Notes: generated from the sequence alone by a model not told the origin. A stretch of 64,000 nucleotides of DNA from Flavobacteriales bacterium (GCA_016780365.1 JADHMB010000002.1:1-64000); one strand, 5' to 3'; counted from the stretch's first letter, positions 25,528 through 34,909 are shown. Made by a program: numbers and translations.

Positions 25528-27597
25528 TTGAGTACAATTATTTTTGATTCTTCCATTTATCTATTTTTTGTTTTTGTCGCAATTGGATTTGCCTTAACTT
25601 TCTTACTCTACAATAAAGAAAGAAAACAGAATTATTTATCCTCAAAAACTCTTTTAATATTATTTGTTTTAAGGTGGATTACCTTTATTTTATTAAGCAT
25701 TTTTCTTTTAAGACCTAAGATTATAAAATCAGAGTTGGTGAAAGAAAAACCAATTCTTTTGCTTGCTCAAGACAATTCTAAAAGTATTTTATCTAATGAA
25801 GATTCAACTTTTTATGAGAATTTTTATGAAGATTCAATCAAAAATCAATTGGAAGAGTTAAGAGAGTTTTATGATTTAAGAACATGTGTATTTGGCCAAA
25901 AAATCTTAAAAGACACACTATTTTCCTTTGAAGATAATTCTACCAATTTTGATCAACTATATAGTTTCATAAATATAAAATACCATGGAACTAACTTAAC
26001 AGATTTAGTAATTGCTTCGGATGGGATAGTAAATATGGGTAAGGATTTACCTTATTTATCTATTTCTCCTTCAATTTCGGTAAATACAATTCTACTTGGA
26101 GATACTTTTCAATACGAGGACATTAAAATTAAATCTATCAATAATAATAAATATGCTCTTTTGGGAAATGATTTTCCTCTAGAAGTCACCATGGCCGCAA
26201 ATAATTCTTTTAAAAATGTTAAGGTTCAATTATTTTCTGGGAAAGAAATATTACAAGAAAAAAAGTTTAAAACCTTTAATAAAGGAATCAATAAAGTAAC
26301 TTTTATAGACAAAGCAAATGAAAAAGGGATTAAGGATTATAAAGTAGTGATTAGTTCTGAAAAAACAGATAATAACTTATTGAATAATTCTAAAACAACC
26401 TCCATTGAAGTAATTGACTATTCTCAAAAGATATTAATTTTAAGTTCTGGTTCACATCCAGATATTGCCGCTATTAATTGGGCATTAGAAGACCAATTGA
26501 AATCAAAAGTAACAACTTTTCAAATCGATGATTTTTATGGGGAAATTAACGACTTTGATCTTTTAATTTTTTACAAGCCAACCAGAAGTGAGGTTTTAAT
26601 GAAAATTGTTGAGAAAAGTAGATTGTTGGAGATTCCATCGCTAATTATTTCTGGTTCAGAAATAAAGTCTAAGACAGATGAAAATATTCTTTTAGGACTA
26701 AAACAAAATAAATTTAAAGGCATTAATGAAGTAAGAGCGCAGTTAAATGAAGATTTTAAGTCTTTTGCATTTGGAGAGAAATGGCAGAATATAATTTCTG
26801 AGTATCCCCCTCTTTCTGTCCCATTTTCGATAGATTACAATCTGGTTTCTAGTGCAAATATTTTACTTTATCAGTCTGTAAACAACTTAAAAATGCCTTA
26901 TCCATTAATTTATTTTTTCAATAGTAGAAATATCAAACATGGAGTGATAATTGGCGAAGGTATATGGAGATGGAAAATGTCCGAATATAGACTAAATAAC
27001 AATGCCAATATATTTAAAGATTTTATAAGAAAAATCATTCAATACTTGAAGAAAACAGACAAAAAATCTAGATTAAATTCTATAGTTCCAAAGAATAGTT
27101 TCGAAAATAAATCTCTCTATATATATACAGAGTATTACAATGAATTAATGGAGGTTGAATCTGGAGCAGATATTGTATTTTCTTACAAAGACTCTTCCGG
27201 AAAAGAAAATTCCAAAAATTTGATATCTAGAGATAATTTTTACGATTTAAAACTAAGTGGATTGCCAATTGGAGATTACAGCTATAAAATAATTTTAAAT
27301 AATGAAAATGAAATTCTTAAAACGGAAGGTAAATTTTCAATTATTCCTTCAAATATTGAAAAGTTAAATACTGTAGCTAATCCAAAAAAATTAGCAGTAC
27401 TTAATCAAAATGGAAGAAGTTATAAGTTTTCAGAATTTAAAAATTTAATCGATAACCTAAAGAAAGATAATAATTCAAAAATCAAGACTCATACTGAAGA
27501 AAAGCAGCAAGATTTAATTAACTATAAATGGCTTCTTTTGCTCTTAATATTCCCATTTGTAGAATGGTTTTTGAGGAAGAATAAAGGTTTTTTATGA
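25528..27597 (+). CDS. Membrane protein with VWA-like domain (BatA-related)
   Basis: A 689-residue protein with two N-terminal helices (about 9-27 and 44-61), a MIDAS-like DNSKS in LLLAQDNSKSILS, a large beta-rich extracytoplasmic part and a final helix (KWLLLLLIFPFVEWFL). The architecture parallels the BatA-like protein at 16665-18707. The start is taken as TTG 25528 because no ATG precedes the first helix. It lies directly after fabG and converges on the pRiA4b ORF-3-like gene with a one-base gap. Function unknown. Confidence 0.75.
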   Translation: MSTIIFDSSIYLFFVFVAIGFALTFLLYNKERKQNYLSSKTLLILFVLRWITFILLSIFLLRPKIIKSELVKEKPILLLAQDNSKSILSNEDSTFYENFYEDSIKNQLEELREFYDLRTCVFGQKILKDTLFSFEDNSTNFDQLYSFINIKYHGTNLTDLVIASDGIVNMGKDLPYLSISPSISVNTILLGDTFQYEDIKIKSINNNKYALLGNDFPLEVTMAANNSFKNVKVQLFSGKEILQEKKFKTFNKGINKVTFIDKANEKGIKDYKVVISSEKTDNNLLNNSKTTSIEVIDYSQKILILSSGSHPDIAAINWALEDQLKSKVTTFQIDDFYGEINDFDLLIFYKPTRSEVLMKIVEKSRLLEIPSLIISGSEIKSKTDENILLGLKQNKFKGINEVRAQLNEDFKSFAFGEKWQNIISEYPPLSVPFSIDYNLVSSANILLYQSVNNLKMPYPLIYFFNSRNIKHGVIIGEGIWRWKMSEYRLNNNANIFKDFIRKIIQYLKKTDKKSRLNSIVPKNSFENKSLYIYTEYYNELMEVESGADIVFSYKDSSGKENSKNLISRDNFYDLKLSGLPIGDYSYKIILNNENEILKTEGKFSIIPSNIEKLNTVANPKKLAVLNQNGRSYKFSEFKNLIDNLKKDNNSKIKTHTEEKQQDLINYKWLLLLLIFPFVEWFLRKNKGFL

Positions 27598-27598
27598 T

Positions 27599-28129
27599 TT
27601 AGTATAAATCCTGATCTAGTTCTTCAAAACCACCGAAATCATCTTCTTCAGGTTCATTTAGAATATCTTCAATTTCGGAAAGTTTATTTTCATCTTCAGT
27701 ATTAAGTGTCTCATCACTTTTTTTAGCTTCATATTCTCCCAATTTATGAAGGAGCTTTAAGGTTTCATCATTCTCTAAATCACTTTCTTTCAAAATCTCT
27801 ACATAAAATATATTCATATTAAGAAAGTCATTTACATATAAAAATTTTAATTTCTTTTCTTCAAATACTTCATTTATGGTAATAGATTCCATGAATTTAA
27901 TTGTTTGATCATCTCCGACATTCATATTCATTAAAGTAATTTCTTCACCTTTATCCCAATTGTGGTTACTGTAGAAAAAAGAAGACATTTCTAATTTATC
28001 AAGATGAAAATTTTCGATTAAAAATTCATGTATTGTTAAGAAATTATTTTCTTTATGAATTCTTAAGTCTGCAAATATATCCTCTTGAGTATCTGCTACT
28101 ATTCTTATATCTAATGAGTTACTTTTCAA
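27599..28129 (-). CDS. pRiA4b ORF-3-like protein
   Basis: A 176-residue acidic protein with the pattern of the plasmid pRiA4b ORF-3 family: DIRIVADTQEDIFADLRI, a helix, then MSSFFYSNHNWDKGEEI and LKFLYVNDFLNMNIFYVEIL. The tail from residue 130 is strongly acidic (LNEPEEDDFGGFEELDQDL). The family is common in chromosomes despite its name, and no molecular function is known. The only start is TTG 28129, since a stop lies immediately upstream. It overlaps the CCA-type gene by 11 bases. Confidence 0.75.
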   Translation of the reverse strand: MKSNSLDIRIVADTQEDIFADLRIHKENNFLTIHEFLIENFHLDKLEMSSFFYSNHNWDKGEEITLMNMNVGDDQTIKFMESITINEVFEEKKLKFLYVNDFLNMNIFYVEILKESDLENDETLKLLHKLGEYEAKKSDETLNTEDENKLSEIEDILNEPEEDDFGGFEELDQDLY

Positions 28130-29549
28130 TTATTCCAATTTCTTTAGCCTTAACAAGCAAATAGTCGTATGCTTCTTGGTAGCTGTTTTTAATTATTCCA
28201 TCTAAAATAGCATTTTTTATAGATTCTTTAAGAATACCAACTTCCTTACAAGGTTTAATATTAAAAGTCTCCATAATTTCTTTTCCATCAATAGGAGGTT
28301 GCCAATTTTTTATTTTATCTCTGTCTTCTAAATCTCTAAGTTTGATTTTAACATCCTCAAACCTATTTATATATTTAATTTTCTTGTCCTTATTTTTTGA
28401 AGTAATATCTGATTGACATAACGTCATTAGATCCTCTAAATCGTCTCCAGCTTCAAACAGCAATCTTCTAAGAGCTGAGTCTGTTATACTTTTATTGGTT
28501 AATGATATAGGTCTCAAATGCAACAAAACTAATTTTTGGACATATTTCATAGGATTGTCTAAAGGAAGTTTTAATTTCCTAAATATAGAAGGTACCATTC
28601 TTGCTCCTTTGTCTTCATGACCATGAAAAGTCCAACCCTGTTTTGTATTAAATCTTTTGGTATTTGGTTTTGCTATATCGTGAAGTAAAGCTGCCCATCT
28701 AAGCCACAAATTTCCTTTGCTGTGAGGCAGAATATTGTCAAGAACTTTTAAAGTATGGTGAAAATTATCCTTATGGCTTTTTCCATCTTTTATTTCAATG
28801 CCTTTTAATAACTGAAATTCAGGAAAAATTAATTTTAACAATCCTGTTTCTTCTAAAAGCTTAAACCCCTTTGATGGTTCATTGCTCAGTATTATTTTAT
28901 TTAATTCCTCAGTTATCCTTTCTTGTGCAACAATTTCTATTCTATCTACATTTTTTTTAATGGCTAGTAAGGTTTGATCTTCAATTTCAAAATTCAGTTG
29001 AGAAGAAAATCTAATTGCTCTCATCATTCTTAAGGGATCATCTGAAAATGTGATATTTGGATCTAATGGTGTTTTCAGCATCTTTTCTTTCAGATCTTTA
29101 ATTCCATTAAATGGGTCAATAAATGCTCCATAATTTCCTTTGTTTAAGGATATAGCCAATGCATTAATTGTGAAATCTCTTCTGTTCTGGTCTTCTTCTA
29201 CAGTTCCATTTTCAACAATTGGGTTTCTAGAGTCTTTTCTGTAGCTTTCTTTTCTAGCGCCAACAAATTGAACTTCAAGATCTCCAACATTAATCATAGC
29301 TGTCCCAAAATTCTTAAAAACTTTTACAGTCGAACTATTTAAAACTTCAGCAGTTTTTTTTGCAAGCTCAATTCCACTACCAACAGTAACTATGTCAATA
29401 TCTTTGGTGGTTCTATTAAGAATTTGATCTCTTACATAGCCTCCAATAACAAATGCTTTTTGGTCAATTTGTCCAGCAACACTTGAAATAGCTTTAAAGA
29501 TTTTTTCTGAACCTAAAAGATTATTGTATTTATTTTCTGAGATATTCAA
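28119..29549 (-). CDS. CCA tRNA nucleotidyltransferase / poly(A) polymerase family, with HD domain
   Basis: A 476-residue class II nucleotidyltransferase. The catalytic head has FVIGGYVRDQIL and TKDIDIVTVG, with the two carboxylates in DID. NRRDFTINALA and DPLRMMRAIRFSSQLNFE are the next conserved blocks. A C-terminal HD domain follows (RWAALLHDIAKP, with GHEDKGARM). In Bacteroidota this gene normally encodes the enzyme that adds or repairs the tRNA CCA end. The start is TTG 29549, overlapping the TsaC-like gene by 20 bases; no ATG is available. Confidence 0.9.
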   Translation of the reverse strand: MNISENKYNNLLGSEKIFKAISSVAGQIDQKAFVIGGYVRDQILNRTTKDIDIVTVGSGIELAKKTAEVLNSSTVKVFKNFGTAMINVGDLEVQFVGARKESYRKDSRNPIVENGTVEEDQNRRDFTINALAISLNKGNYGAFIDPFNGIKDLKEKMLKTPLDPNITFSDDPLRMMRAIRFSSQLNFEIEDQTLLAIKKNVDRIEIVAQERITEELNKIILSNEPSKGFKLLEETGLLKLIFPEFQLLKGIEIKDGKSHKDNFHHTLKVLDNILPHSKGNLWLRWAALLHDIAKPNTKRFNTKQGWTFHGHEDKGARMVPSIFRKLKLPLDNPMKYVQKLVLLHLRPISLTNKSITDSALRRLLFEAGDDLEDLMTLCQSDITSKNKDKKIKYINRFEDVKIKLRDLEDRDKIKNWQPPIDGKEIMETFNIKPCKEVGILKESIKNAILDGIIKNSYQEAYDYLLVKAKEIGIIEK

Positions 29550-30114
29550 TTTTACCGTTATTGATTTTTATTACTTCAGATGGTATTCCAGAAGATTTCA
29601 CTTCAAAATTAAGAATTAGATCTACAGAATTTATAATTGACTTAGAAATATTATCTAAACTTTTAGGAAAATTTTCTCCACTAATGTTGGCAGAACTTGA
29701 AATAATTGGGGAATCTAGTTTACTTATAATTTCTTTCAACTCATTTACAGGAGATACTCTAAAGGAAATCTCATTTAAATCATTGGCTAGAAATCTGTAT
29801 TTACTTATGCAATTTGGATATATAACAGTAGGAGGGGAGTCGTTTTTTTTTATTAAATCAAAGTCCTCAATATTTAAATTTTCTACGTATTTTGAAATGT
29901 TATCTATGCTATCAATTAGATTAATTAATGGCATATTATAAGGTCTCTTTTTTATATCAAAAACTCTCTTAACGCTATTTTTAAGTATTGATTTACAACC
30001 AATGGCCCAAATTGTCTCTGTTGGATACAGAATTATTCCCCCATTATTAAGAACATCAAGAGCGGAATCAACTTTTGTAGAACTATAATTATTAGACCAA
30101 ACTTTCGTAGACAT
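29530..30114 (-). CDS. tsaC: Threonylcarbamoyl-AMP synthase (TsaC/Sua5 family)
   Basis: A 194-residue YrdC-fold protein with YPTETIWAIGC, the substrate motif DIKKRPYNMPL (K-x-R-P), ISFRVSP and SSSANISGE. These are the features of active L-threonylcarbamoyladenylate synthase, which uses Thr, bicarbonate and ATP for tRNA t6A37. I choose ATG 30114 over ATG 30159 because the longer form would overlap the glycosyltransferase by 68 bases; 23 still overlap. The neighbouring CCA-type gene also acts on tRNA. Confidence 0.87.
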   Translation of the reverse strand: MSTKVWSNNYSSTKVDSALDVLNNGGIILYPTETIWAIGCKSILKNSVKRVFDIKKRPYNMPLINLIDSIDNISKYVENLNIEDFDLIKKNDSPPTVIYPNCISKYRFLANDLNEISFRVSPVNELKEIISKLDSPIISSSANISGENFPKSLDNISKSIINSVDLILNFEVKSSGIPSEVIKINNGKIEYLRK

Positions 30115-31219
30115 CAATAAGCTTTTTTGAAATTTTATTTGGTTGGAAGTTTTCTGCATGTTTTAATCCCTCTATAATCATAGATTCTCTTAGTTTATTA
30201 TTGGTAAGACATTCTTCAATTTGAAATGCAAATTCTTCCCTGTTTTCAGAATCAATATATTTACTAAAATCTCCGCCAGCCTCCTGAAAACAACTTCCTT
30301 TACTACTTATAACAGGCGTTTTACAGTTAAGTGCTTCAAGAATAGGAATTCCAAATCCTTCGAAAAGAGATGGGTAAAGAAATAAGGACGACAACGAGTA
30401 AATTATTGGTAATTCATCAATTGAAACATTCTCTAAAAAAATAATTTTTTTACTGTCAAAATTCATTTTTTTCATTTGAATTTTAAGAAAATTCATATAC
30501 TGTGTTTTTTTTCCAACCACCACTAAAGGAACCTCCATTTTCATAACACTCATGGCGTTTATTATGGATATTAAATTCTTTCTAGTTTCTATTGTTCCTA
30601 CGTTTAGCATAAAGTCTTTTGGAAGATTAAATTTTTTCTTTGTAAAATCTATGTCTTCTTTAGAATATTCTTTTCTGAAATTTTCGTGGCAGGTTTGATA
30701 TATTACTTTTATACTCTCAGGTTTTATTTTATAAAATTCTACTATGTCTTGTTTTGTTTGTTCGCTAATTGCAATGGTTAAATCTGCATGTTTAACTGCA
30801 TATTTATATTTAATATTATATATCTTTCTATCTATAATTCTGTAATTTCTAGGGAACCTTTTAAAGATTAAATCATGAATGGTAACTACATATGGAATTT
30901 GCTTATTCTTAACTCTTGGAATCTCATTGCTTAAACCGTGGAATATATCTACATCATTTTTAATTATGGATTTTTCCATGTTTATAGTTCGCCATAATCC
31001 TTTAAAAGTTTTATTTAGTTTATTTTGAGGAAATATGGAATAAGTATTGTCGTAATTACTTAAGAAATCTAATCTGGAATTTTCAGAATCTTTTGGAGCA
31101 AATAGAAAGTATTCATTATCAGAATATTCTTTGATTAAGTGCTCAATTAAGTCTCTACTGTAATTGCCTAATCCAGTAAAATTTTGATATGCTCTTTTGG
31201 CATCAAAACCTATTTTCAT
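30092..31219 (-). CDS. GT4-type glycosyltransferase
   Basis: A 375-residue GT-B enzyme. The N-terminal domain has FDAKRAYQNFTGLGNYSRDL (glycine-rich acceptor loop) and DIFHGLSNEIP. The donor domain has NVGTIETRKNL and the E-x7-E motif EGFGIPILE (Glu287 and Glu295). This is the family 4 pattern of mannosyl- and other sugar transferases. No polysaccharide locus surrounds it, so the acceptor is unknown. It reads into the tsaC gene by overlap. Confidence 0.9.
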   Translation of the reverse strand: MKIGFDAKRAYQNFTGLGNYSRDLIEHLIKEYSDNEYFLFAPKDSENSRLDFLSNYDNTYSIFPQNKLNKTFKGLWRTINMEKSIIKNDVDIFHGLSNEIPRVKNKQIPYVVTIHDLIFKRFPRNYRIIDRKIYNIKYKYAVKHADLTIAISEQTKQDIVEFYKIKPESIKVIYQTCHENFRKEYSKEDIDFTKKKFNLPKDFMLNVGTIETRKNLISIINAMSVMKMEVPLVVVGKKTQYMNFLKIQMKKMNFDSKKIIFLENVSIDELPIIYSLSSLFLYPSLFEGFGIPILEALNCKTPVISSKGSCFQEAGGDFSKYIDSENREEFAFQIEECLTNNKLRESMIIEGLKHAENFQPNKISKKLIDVYESLV

Positions 31220-31251
31220 TTCGTAAATTTATTTTAAATAATTAAAAATAA

Positions 31252-32064
31252 TCAAACAGTGACTTCAAATTCTCTCAATACTTCGTTAAGAGATGTTTTT
31301 AAATCTGTACTTTCTTTACGTTCTCCAATAATCAATGCACAGGGCACATGATAATCTCCACTATTGAATTTTTTATTGTAAGAGCCAGGAATAACTACTT
31401 TTCTTTCAGGGACTTCTCCTCTATATTCTACAGGCTCAGATTGAGTAACATCAATTACTTTTGTAGATTTTGTAATAACAACATTTGCACCCAAAACTGC
31501 TTCTTTTCCAATTCTAGCACCTTCCACAATTATACATCTAGAGCCAATAAAAGCATTGTCCTCAATAATTACTGGTGATGCTTGCAATGGCTCTAAAACT
31601 CCTCCTATTCCAACACCTCCACTTAAATGAACATTTTTTCCTATTTGAGCACATGAACCAACTGTTGCCCAAGTGTCCACCATAGTTCCCGAATCTACAT
31701 ATGCTCCAATATTTACATAAGATGGCATCATAATAACGTTTTTAGCTAAATAGGCTCCAAATCTAGCAATTGCATGAGGAACAACTCTAACTCCTTTAGA
31801 AGCATAATTACTTTTTAATTTCATTTTATCGTGAAACTCTAAAGGACCAATTTCTATTGTTTCCATTTTTCTTATTGGGAAATACAACACAACAGCTTTT
31901 TTTATCCATTGGTGTGTTTCCCATTTATTATTAATTTTTTCAGCAACTCTTAGTTCACCAGCATCTAATTTGGCAATTACTTTTTCTATAGCATTTACAG
32001 TTAATTCATTTTTTAATAAATCCCTATTTGACCATGCTTGATTGATTATATTCTCTAAATCCAT
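31252..32064 (-). CDS. dapD: Tetrahydrodipicolinate N-succinyltransferase
   Basis: A 270-residue trimeric left-handed beta-helix enzyme that succinylates tetrahydrodipicolinate in the succinylase branch of lysine and diaminopimelate synthesis. Hexapeptide repeats run from about residue 105 to 195 (MMPSYVNIGAYVDSGTMVDT, VGSCAQIGKNVHLSGG, EDNAFIGSRCIIVEGARIG). The VYFPIRKME and SGDYHVPCALI segments are specific to DapD. I use ATG 32064; a TTG six bases earlier is also in frame. It diverges from ruvX. Confidence 0.94.
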   Translation of the reverse strand: MDLENIINQAWSNRDLLKNELTVNAIEKVIAKLDAGELRVAEKINNKWETHQWIKKAVVLYFPIRKMETIEIGPLEFHDKMKLKSNYASKGVRVVPHAIARFGAYLAKNVIMMPSYVNIGAYVDSGTMVDTWATVGSCAQIGKNVHLSGGVGIGGVLEPLQASPVIIEDNAFIGSRCIIVEGARIGKEAVLGANVVITKSTKVIDVTQSEPVEYRGEVPERKVVIPGSYNKKFNSGDYHVPCALIIGERKESTDLKTSLNEVLREFEVTV

Positions 32065-32108
32065 ATACAAATATCACAATTAATTTAAATGGTTTTGTTT
32101 TATAGGAT

Positions 32109-32116
32109 TATATTTG
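32109..32116 (+). promoter_or_regulatory. -7-like box of ruvX (TATATTTG), near-leaderless
   Basis: TATATTTG is an exact TAnnTTTG match ending four bases before the ruvX ATG (32121). If the spacing to the start site is as at the SRP RNA promoter, transcription begins on the A of the ATG. The -33 element at the expected spacing is absent; a TTTG lies 11 bases upstream. Confidence 0.4.
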
Positions 32117-32120
32117 AACA

Positions 32121-32555
32121 ATGAATCAAATTTTGGCTTTAGATTACGGGTTAAAAAGAACAGGAATTGCCTATGCAGAAAGTCCATTATTTATTGCTCA
32201 TGCCTTAAAGACAGTAAAAACACATGATTTACTAATTTTTATTGAAAATCATCTGCTCAAAAATAACGTTGTTAAAATAGTAATTGGAGAACCAAAATCT
32301 CTAAGTGGTGGTAAAACAAATTCAAGTGATATGGTTCAGAATTTTTCCCGAAGAATAACTAAATCTTTTCCTAAAATAGAAATAAAATTTCACGATGAGA
32401 GATTTACGTCTAAAATAGCCATGCAAACTGTCATAGGTTCTGGAATAAAAAAAATGAAAAGAAGAAATAAGGAAACCCTTGATAAAATAGCTGCAGTTAT
32501 TATTTTGCAAGATTATTTAAAGTCTGAGGAGTTTCAAAGGTCATCAAATACGTAA
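32121..32555 (+). CDS. ruvX: RuvX/YqgF Holliday-junction resolvase-like nuclease
   Basis: A 144-residue RNase H-fold protein. LALDYGLKRTGIAYAE (6-20) carries the first catalytic Asp, VIGEPKSLSGG the second acidic strand, and HDERFTS plus DKIAAVIILQDYL the third. Proposed roles are pre-16S rRNA maturation and junction resolution. Its 3-prime end overlaps the convergent DivIC-like gene by 22 bases. Confidence 0.92.
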   Translation: MNQILALDYGLKRTGIAYAESPLFIAHALKTVKTHDLLIFIENHLLKNNVVKIVIGEPKSLSGGKTNSSDMVQNFSRRITKSFPKIEIKFHDERFTSKIAMQTVIGSGIKKMKRRNKETLDKIAAVIILQDYLKSEEFQRSSNT

Positions 32556-32818
32556 ATTACCTCATCATTTTTTTTCATTAAATAATGTTCTCTCGCAAAT
32601 TTTTCTAGAGCAAATTTGTTGGTAGTTAACTGCTTTGTTTTTTCTTTAATTTGTATTATCTCTTTTTCTTTCTTAATGTTCTCTAGTTCTAGTGAGTGAA
32701 GTTCTTGCTTCATTTTATATAACTTATAAAATGTAGTATCGTCGATTATTAGAAGAATAAAAATCAACATGGCGGTAGATAAAAAGTATCTATTGTTTAA
32801 AATTATTAAATTTTTCAC
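32534..32818 (-). CDS. DivIC/FtsB-like septum protein
   Basis: A 94-residue bitopic protein: a short cytoplasmic start, one membrane helix (about 11-27) and a coiled coil (KMKQELHSLELENIKKEKEI), ending in FAREHYLMKKNDEVIYVFDD. The helix, coil and A-R-E-x-Y-x-M-K motif are those of FtsB/DivIC, which joins FtsL and FtsQ/DivIB in the division complex. The start is GTG at 32818. It overlaps ruvX on the opposite strand. Confidence 0.8.
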   Translation of the reverse strand: MKNLIILNNRYFLSTAMLIFILLIIDDTTFYKLYKMKQELHSLELENIKKEKEIIQIKEKTKQLTTNKFALEKFAREHYLMKKNDEVIYVFDDL

Positions 32819-32943
32819 ATTACAACATTATTAATTTTGTTTGTGCTTTTCTATTTACACACTATTTCTTTTTAAACATATCAATGTTGGTCTACAGTGT
32901 TATTTCCGATGACAAATTTACAATAAGCTTAAATCAGATACTA

Positions 32944-32971
32944 TTGATTAAGACATAATGTCATAGATTTG
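32944..32971 (+). promoter_or_regulatory. htpG promoter: TTG - 17 bases - TAGATTTG
   Basis: TTG at 32944-32946 and TAGATTTG at 32964-32971 match the Bacteroidota consensus with the same 17-base spacer seen at fabG. Transcription would start near 32976, leaving a leader of roughly 50 bases. No CIRCE-type inverted repeat is seen. Confidence 0.6.
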
Positions 32972-33024
32972 CAATAATTGTCTATTGGCATATAGTTTGA
33001 ATTGTTAATATAAAATTATAAAAA

Positions 33025-34908
33025 ATGCAAAAAGGATCCATAAACGTACAAAGCGAAAATATTTTTCCAATTATCAAGAAATTTCTTTATTCTGATACTG
33101 AAATTTTTTTAAGAGAATTAGTCTCTAATGCTGTTGATGCTTCACAAAAACTAATGACTTTATCCAATGCTGGAGAGTACAAAAAGGAAGTAAAAAATTT
33201 AAAAGTTGAAGTTATTTTAGATGCCAAGAAAAAAACCCTTACCATTAGAGACCATGGCATAGGAATGACTCAAGACGAAGTAAATAAATATATTAACGAA
33301 GTTGCTTTTTCTGGTGCAGAAGAATTTTTAGAAGAATATAAAGACAAAGACCCCAAATCTATAATTGGTCATTTTGGACTTGGTTTTTATTCTTCGTTTA
33401 TGGTTTCTAGCAAGGTTCAAATTCAGACACTTTCCCATAAAGATGGCTCAAAAGCTGTTCAGTGGGAATCCAAAGGAGACCCAACTTTTGAATTAAAAGA
33501 AATTAAAAAGAAAGACAGAGGAACAGATATTATTCTTCATATTGATAAAGATTCTAAAGAGTTCTTAGAAGAAAATAGAATTTCAGGAATTTTAAATAAG
33601 TACTGTAAATTTCTCCCTGTTGATATAGAGTTTGGAACCAAAACAGAATCTATTGATGATCCAAAGGGTAAGAAAGACAAAGATGGAAATGTTGAGAAAA
33701 TTAGTATTGATGTTCCAAACATTATTAACAACCCATCTCCTGCATGGATAAAAAAGCCTGTAGATTTAGAGTTAGAAGATTACAAATCCTTTTACAGTGA
33801 ATTATATCCATTTACAGAAGAACCACTTTTTCATATTCATTTAAATGTAGATTATCCATTTAATTTAACCGGAATACTTTATTTTCCAAAACTTAAAAAT
33901 CAAATTGAATTACAGAAAAATAAGATTCAGCTTTACAGCAATCAGGTCTTTATAACAGATTCTGTAGAAAATATTGTTCCAGAGTTTTTAACACTTTTAC
34001 ATGGAGTAATTGATTCTCCAGATATTCCTTTGAATGTGTCACGGTCTTATTTGCAAAGCGACAGTAATGTTAGAAAAATCTCTAACCATATAACTAAAAA
34101 GGTTGCAGATAAGTTGTCCGGAATGTTTAAAAAGGATAGAAAAGACTTTGAAAGTAAATGGGACGATATTAATGTCTTTATCCAATATGGAATACTAACA
34201 GACGAAAAATTTCATGAAAAAGCCAAGCCATTTAGTTTACTGAAAAATTCAAAAGACGAGTATTTTACTTTGGAAGAATACAAGGAAAAAGTAAAAGCTG
34301 CACAAACGGATAAAAATGATAAGTTAGTATTTCTTTATTCTCACGATAAAGAAGAGCACCATTCTCTTATTGAGTCGGCTAACAAAAAAGGATACGATGT
34401 ATTAATTATGGATGGACCTCTTGCTTCCCATTATATTTCAAAAACAGAACAAGATTTAGGTGCCTCATTTGCTAGAGTTGATGCAGATACTATCGATAAT
34501 ATCATTTCAAAAGAAGAGAATATTCCATCGAAATTAACCAAAGAACAGGAAGAGTCACTCAAGCCAATTTTTGAAGAAATTGTTGAAAAAGAAAAATATA
34601 CTGTTCAAGTAGAAAGTTTAAGCGAAACTGAAAAACCAGTTTTAATTACCCAAAGTGAGTTCATGAGGAGAATGAAAGAGCAACAAGCTGCTGGTGGCGG
34701 AGGAATGAATATGATGGGAGTAATGCCAGAAATGTATAATCTTGTGGTAAATACCAATCATCCATTGGTTTCTAAATTAATAACTGCCAAAGGAAAAAAT
34801 CAAAAAGTTCTAGCCAAACAAGCTTTAGATTTGGCTCTCTTATCGCATGGCATGTTAAAAGGTAAGGATTTAAGTGATTTTGTAGAAAGAAGTTTTGAAT
34901 TGATTTAA
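33025..34908 (+). CDS. htpG: Molecular chaperone HtpG (Hsp90)
   Basis: A 627-residue Hsp90. The N-terminal ATPase has FLRELVSNAVDASQKL, LTIRDHGIGMTQDE and HFGLGFYSSFMVS, the middle domain has LYFPKLKNQIELQKNKIQLY and GVIDSPDIPLNVSRSYLQ, and the C-terminal dimerisation domain ends with LLSHGMLKGKDLSDF. It keeps client proteins folded in the cytoplasm under stress. A charged loop between N and middle domains (about residues 205-225) is short, as in bacteria. The TerB-DnaJ gene starts one base after its stop. Confidence 0.96.
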   Translation: MQKGSINVQSENIFPIIKKFLYSDTEIFLRELVSNAVDASQKLMTLSNAGEYKKEVKNLKVEVILDAKKKTLTIRDHGIGMTQDEVNKYINEVAFSGAEEFLEEYKDKDPKSIIGHFGLGFYSSFMVSSKVQIQTLSHKDGSKAVQWESKGDPTFELKEIKKKDRGTDIILHIDKDSKEFLEENRISGILNKYCKFLPVDIEFGTKTESIDDPKGKKDKDGNVEKISIDVPNIINNPSPAWIKKPVDLELEDYKSFYSELYPFTEEPLFHIHLNVDYPFNLTGILYFPKLKNQIELQKNKIQLYSNQVFITDSVENIVPEFLTLLHGVIDSPDIPLNVSRSYLQSDSNVRKISNHITKKVADKLSGMFKKDRKDFESKWDDINVFIQYGILTDEKFHEKAKPFSLLKNSKDEYFTLEEYKEKVKAAQTDKNDKLVFLYSHDKEEHHSLIESANKKGYDVLIMDGPLASHYISKTEQDLGASFARVDADTIDNIISKEENIPSKLTKEQEESLKPIFEEIVEKEKYTVQVESLSETEKPVLITQSEFMRRMKEQQAAGGGGMNMMGVMPEMYNLVVNTNHPLVSKLITAKGKNQKVLAKQALDLALLSHGMLKGKDLSDFVERSFELI

Positions 34909-34909
34909 A

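Noticed and set aside
29561..29941. Open frame of 126 codons on the plus strand
   Set aside because: It lies wholly opposite the tsaC gene, which has clear motifs, and its product resembles no protein.
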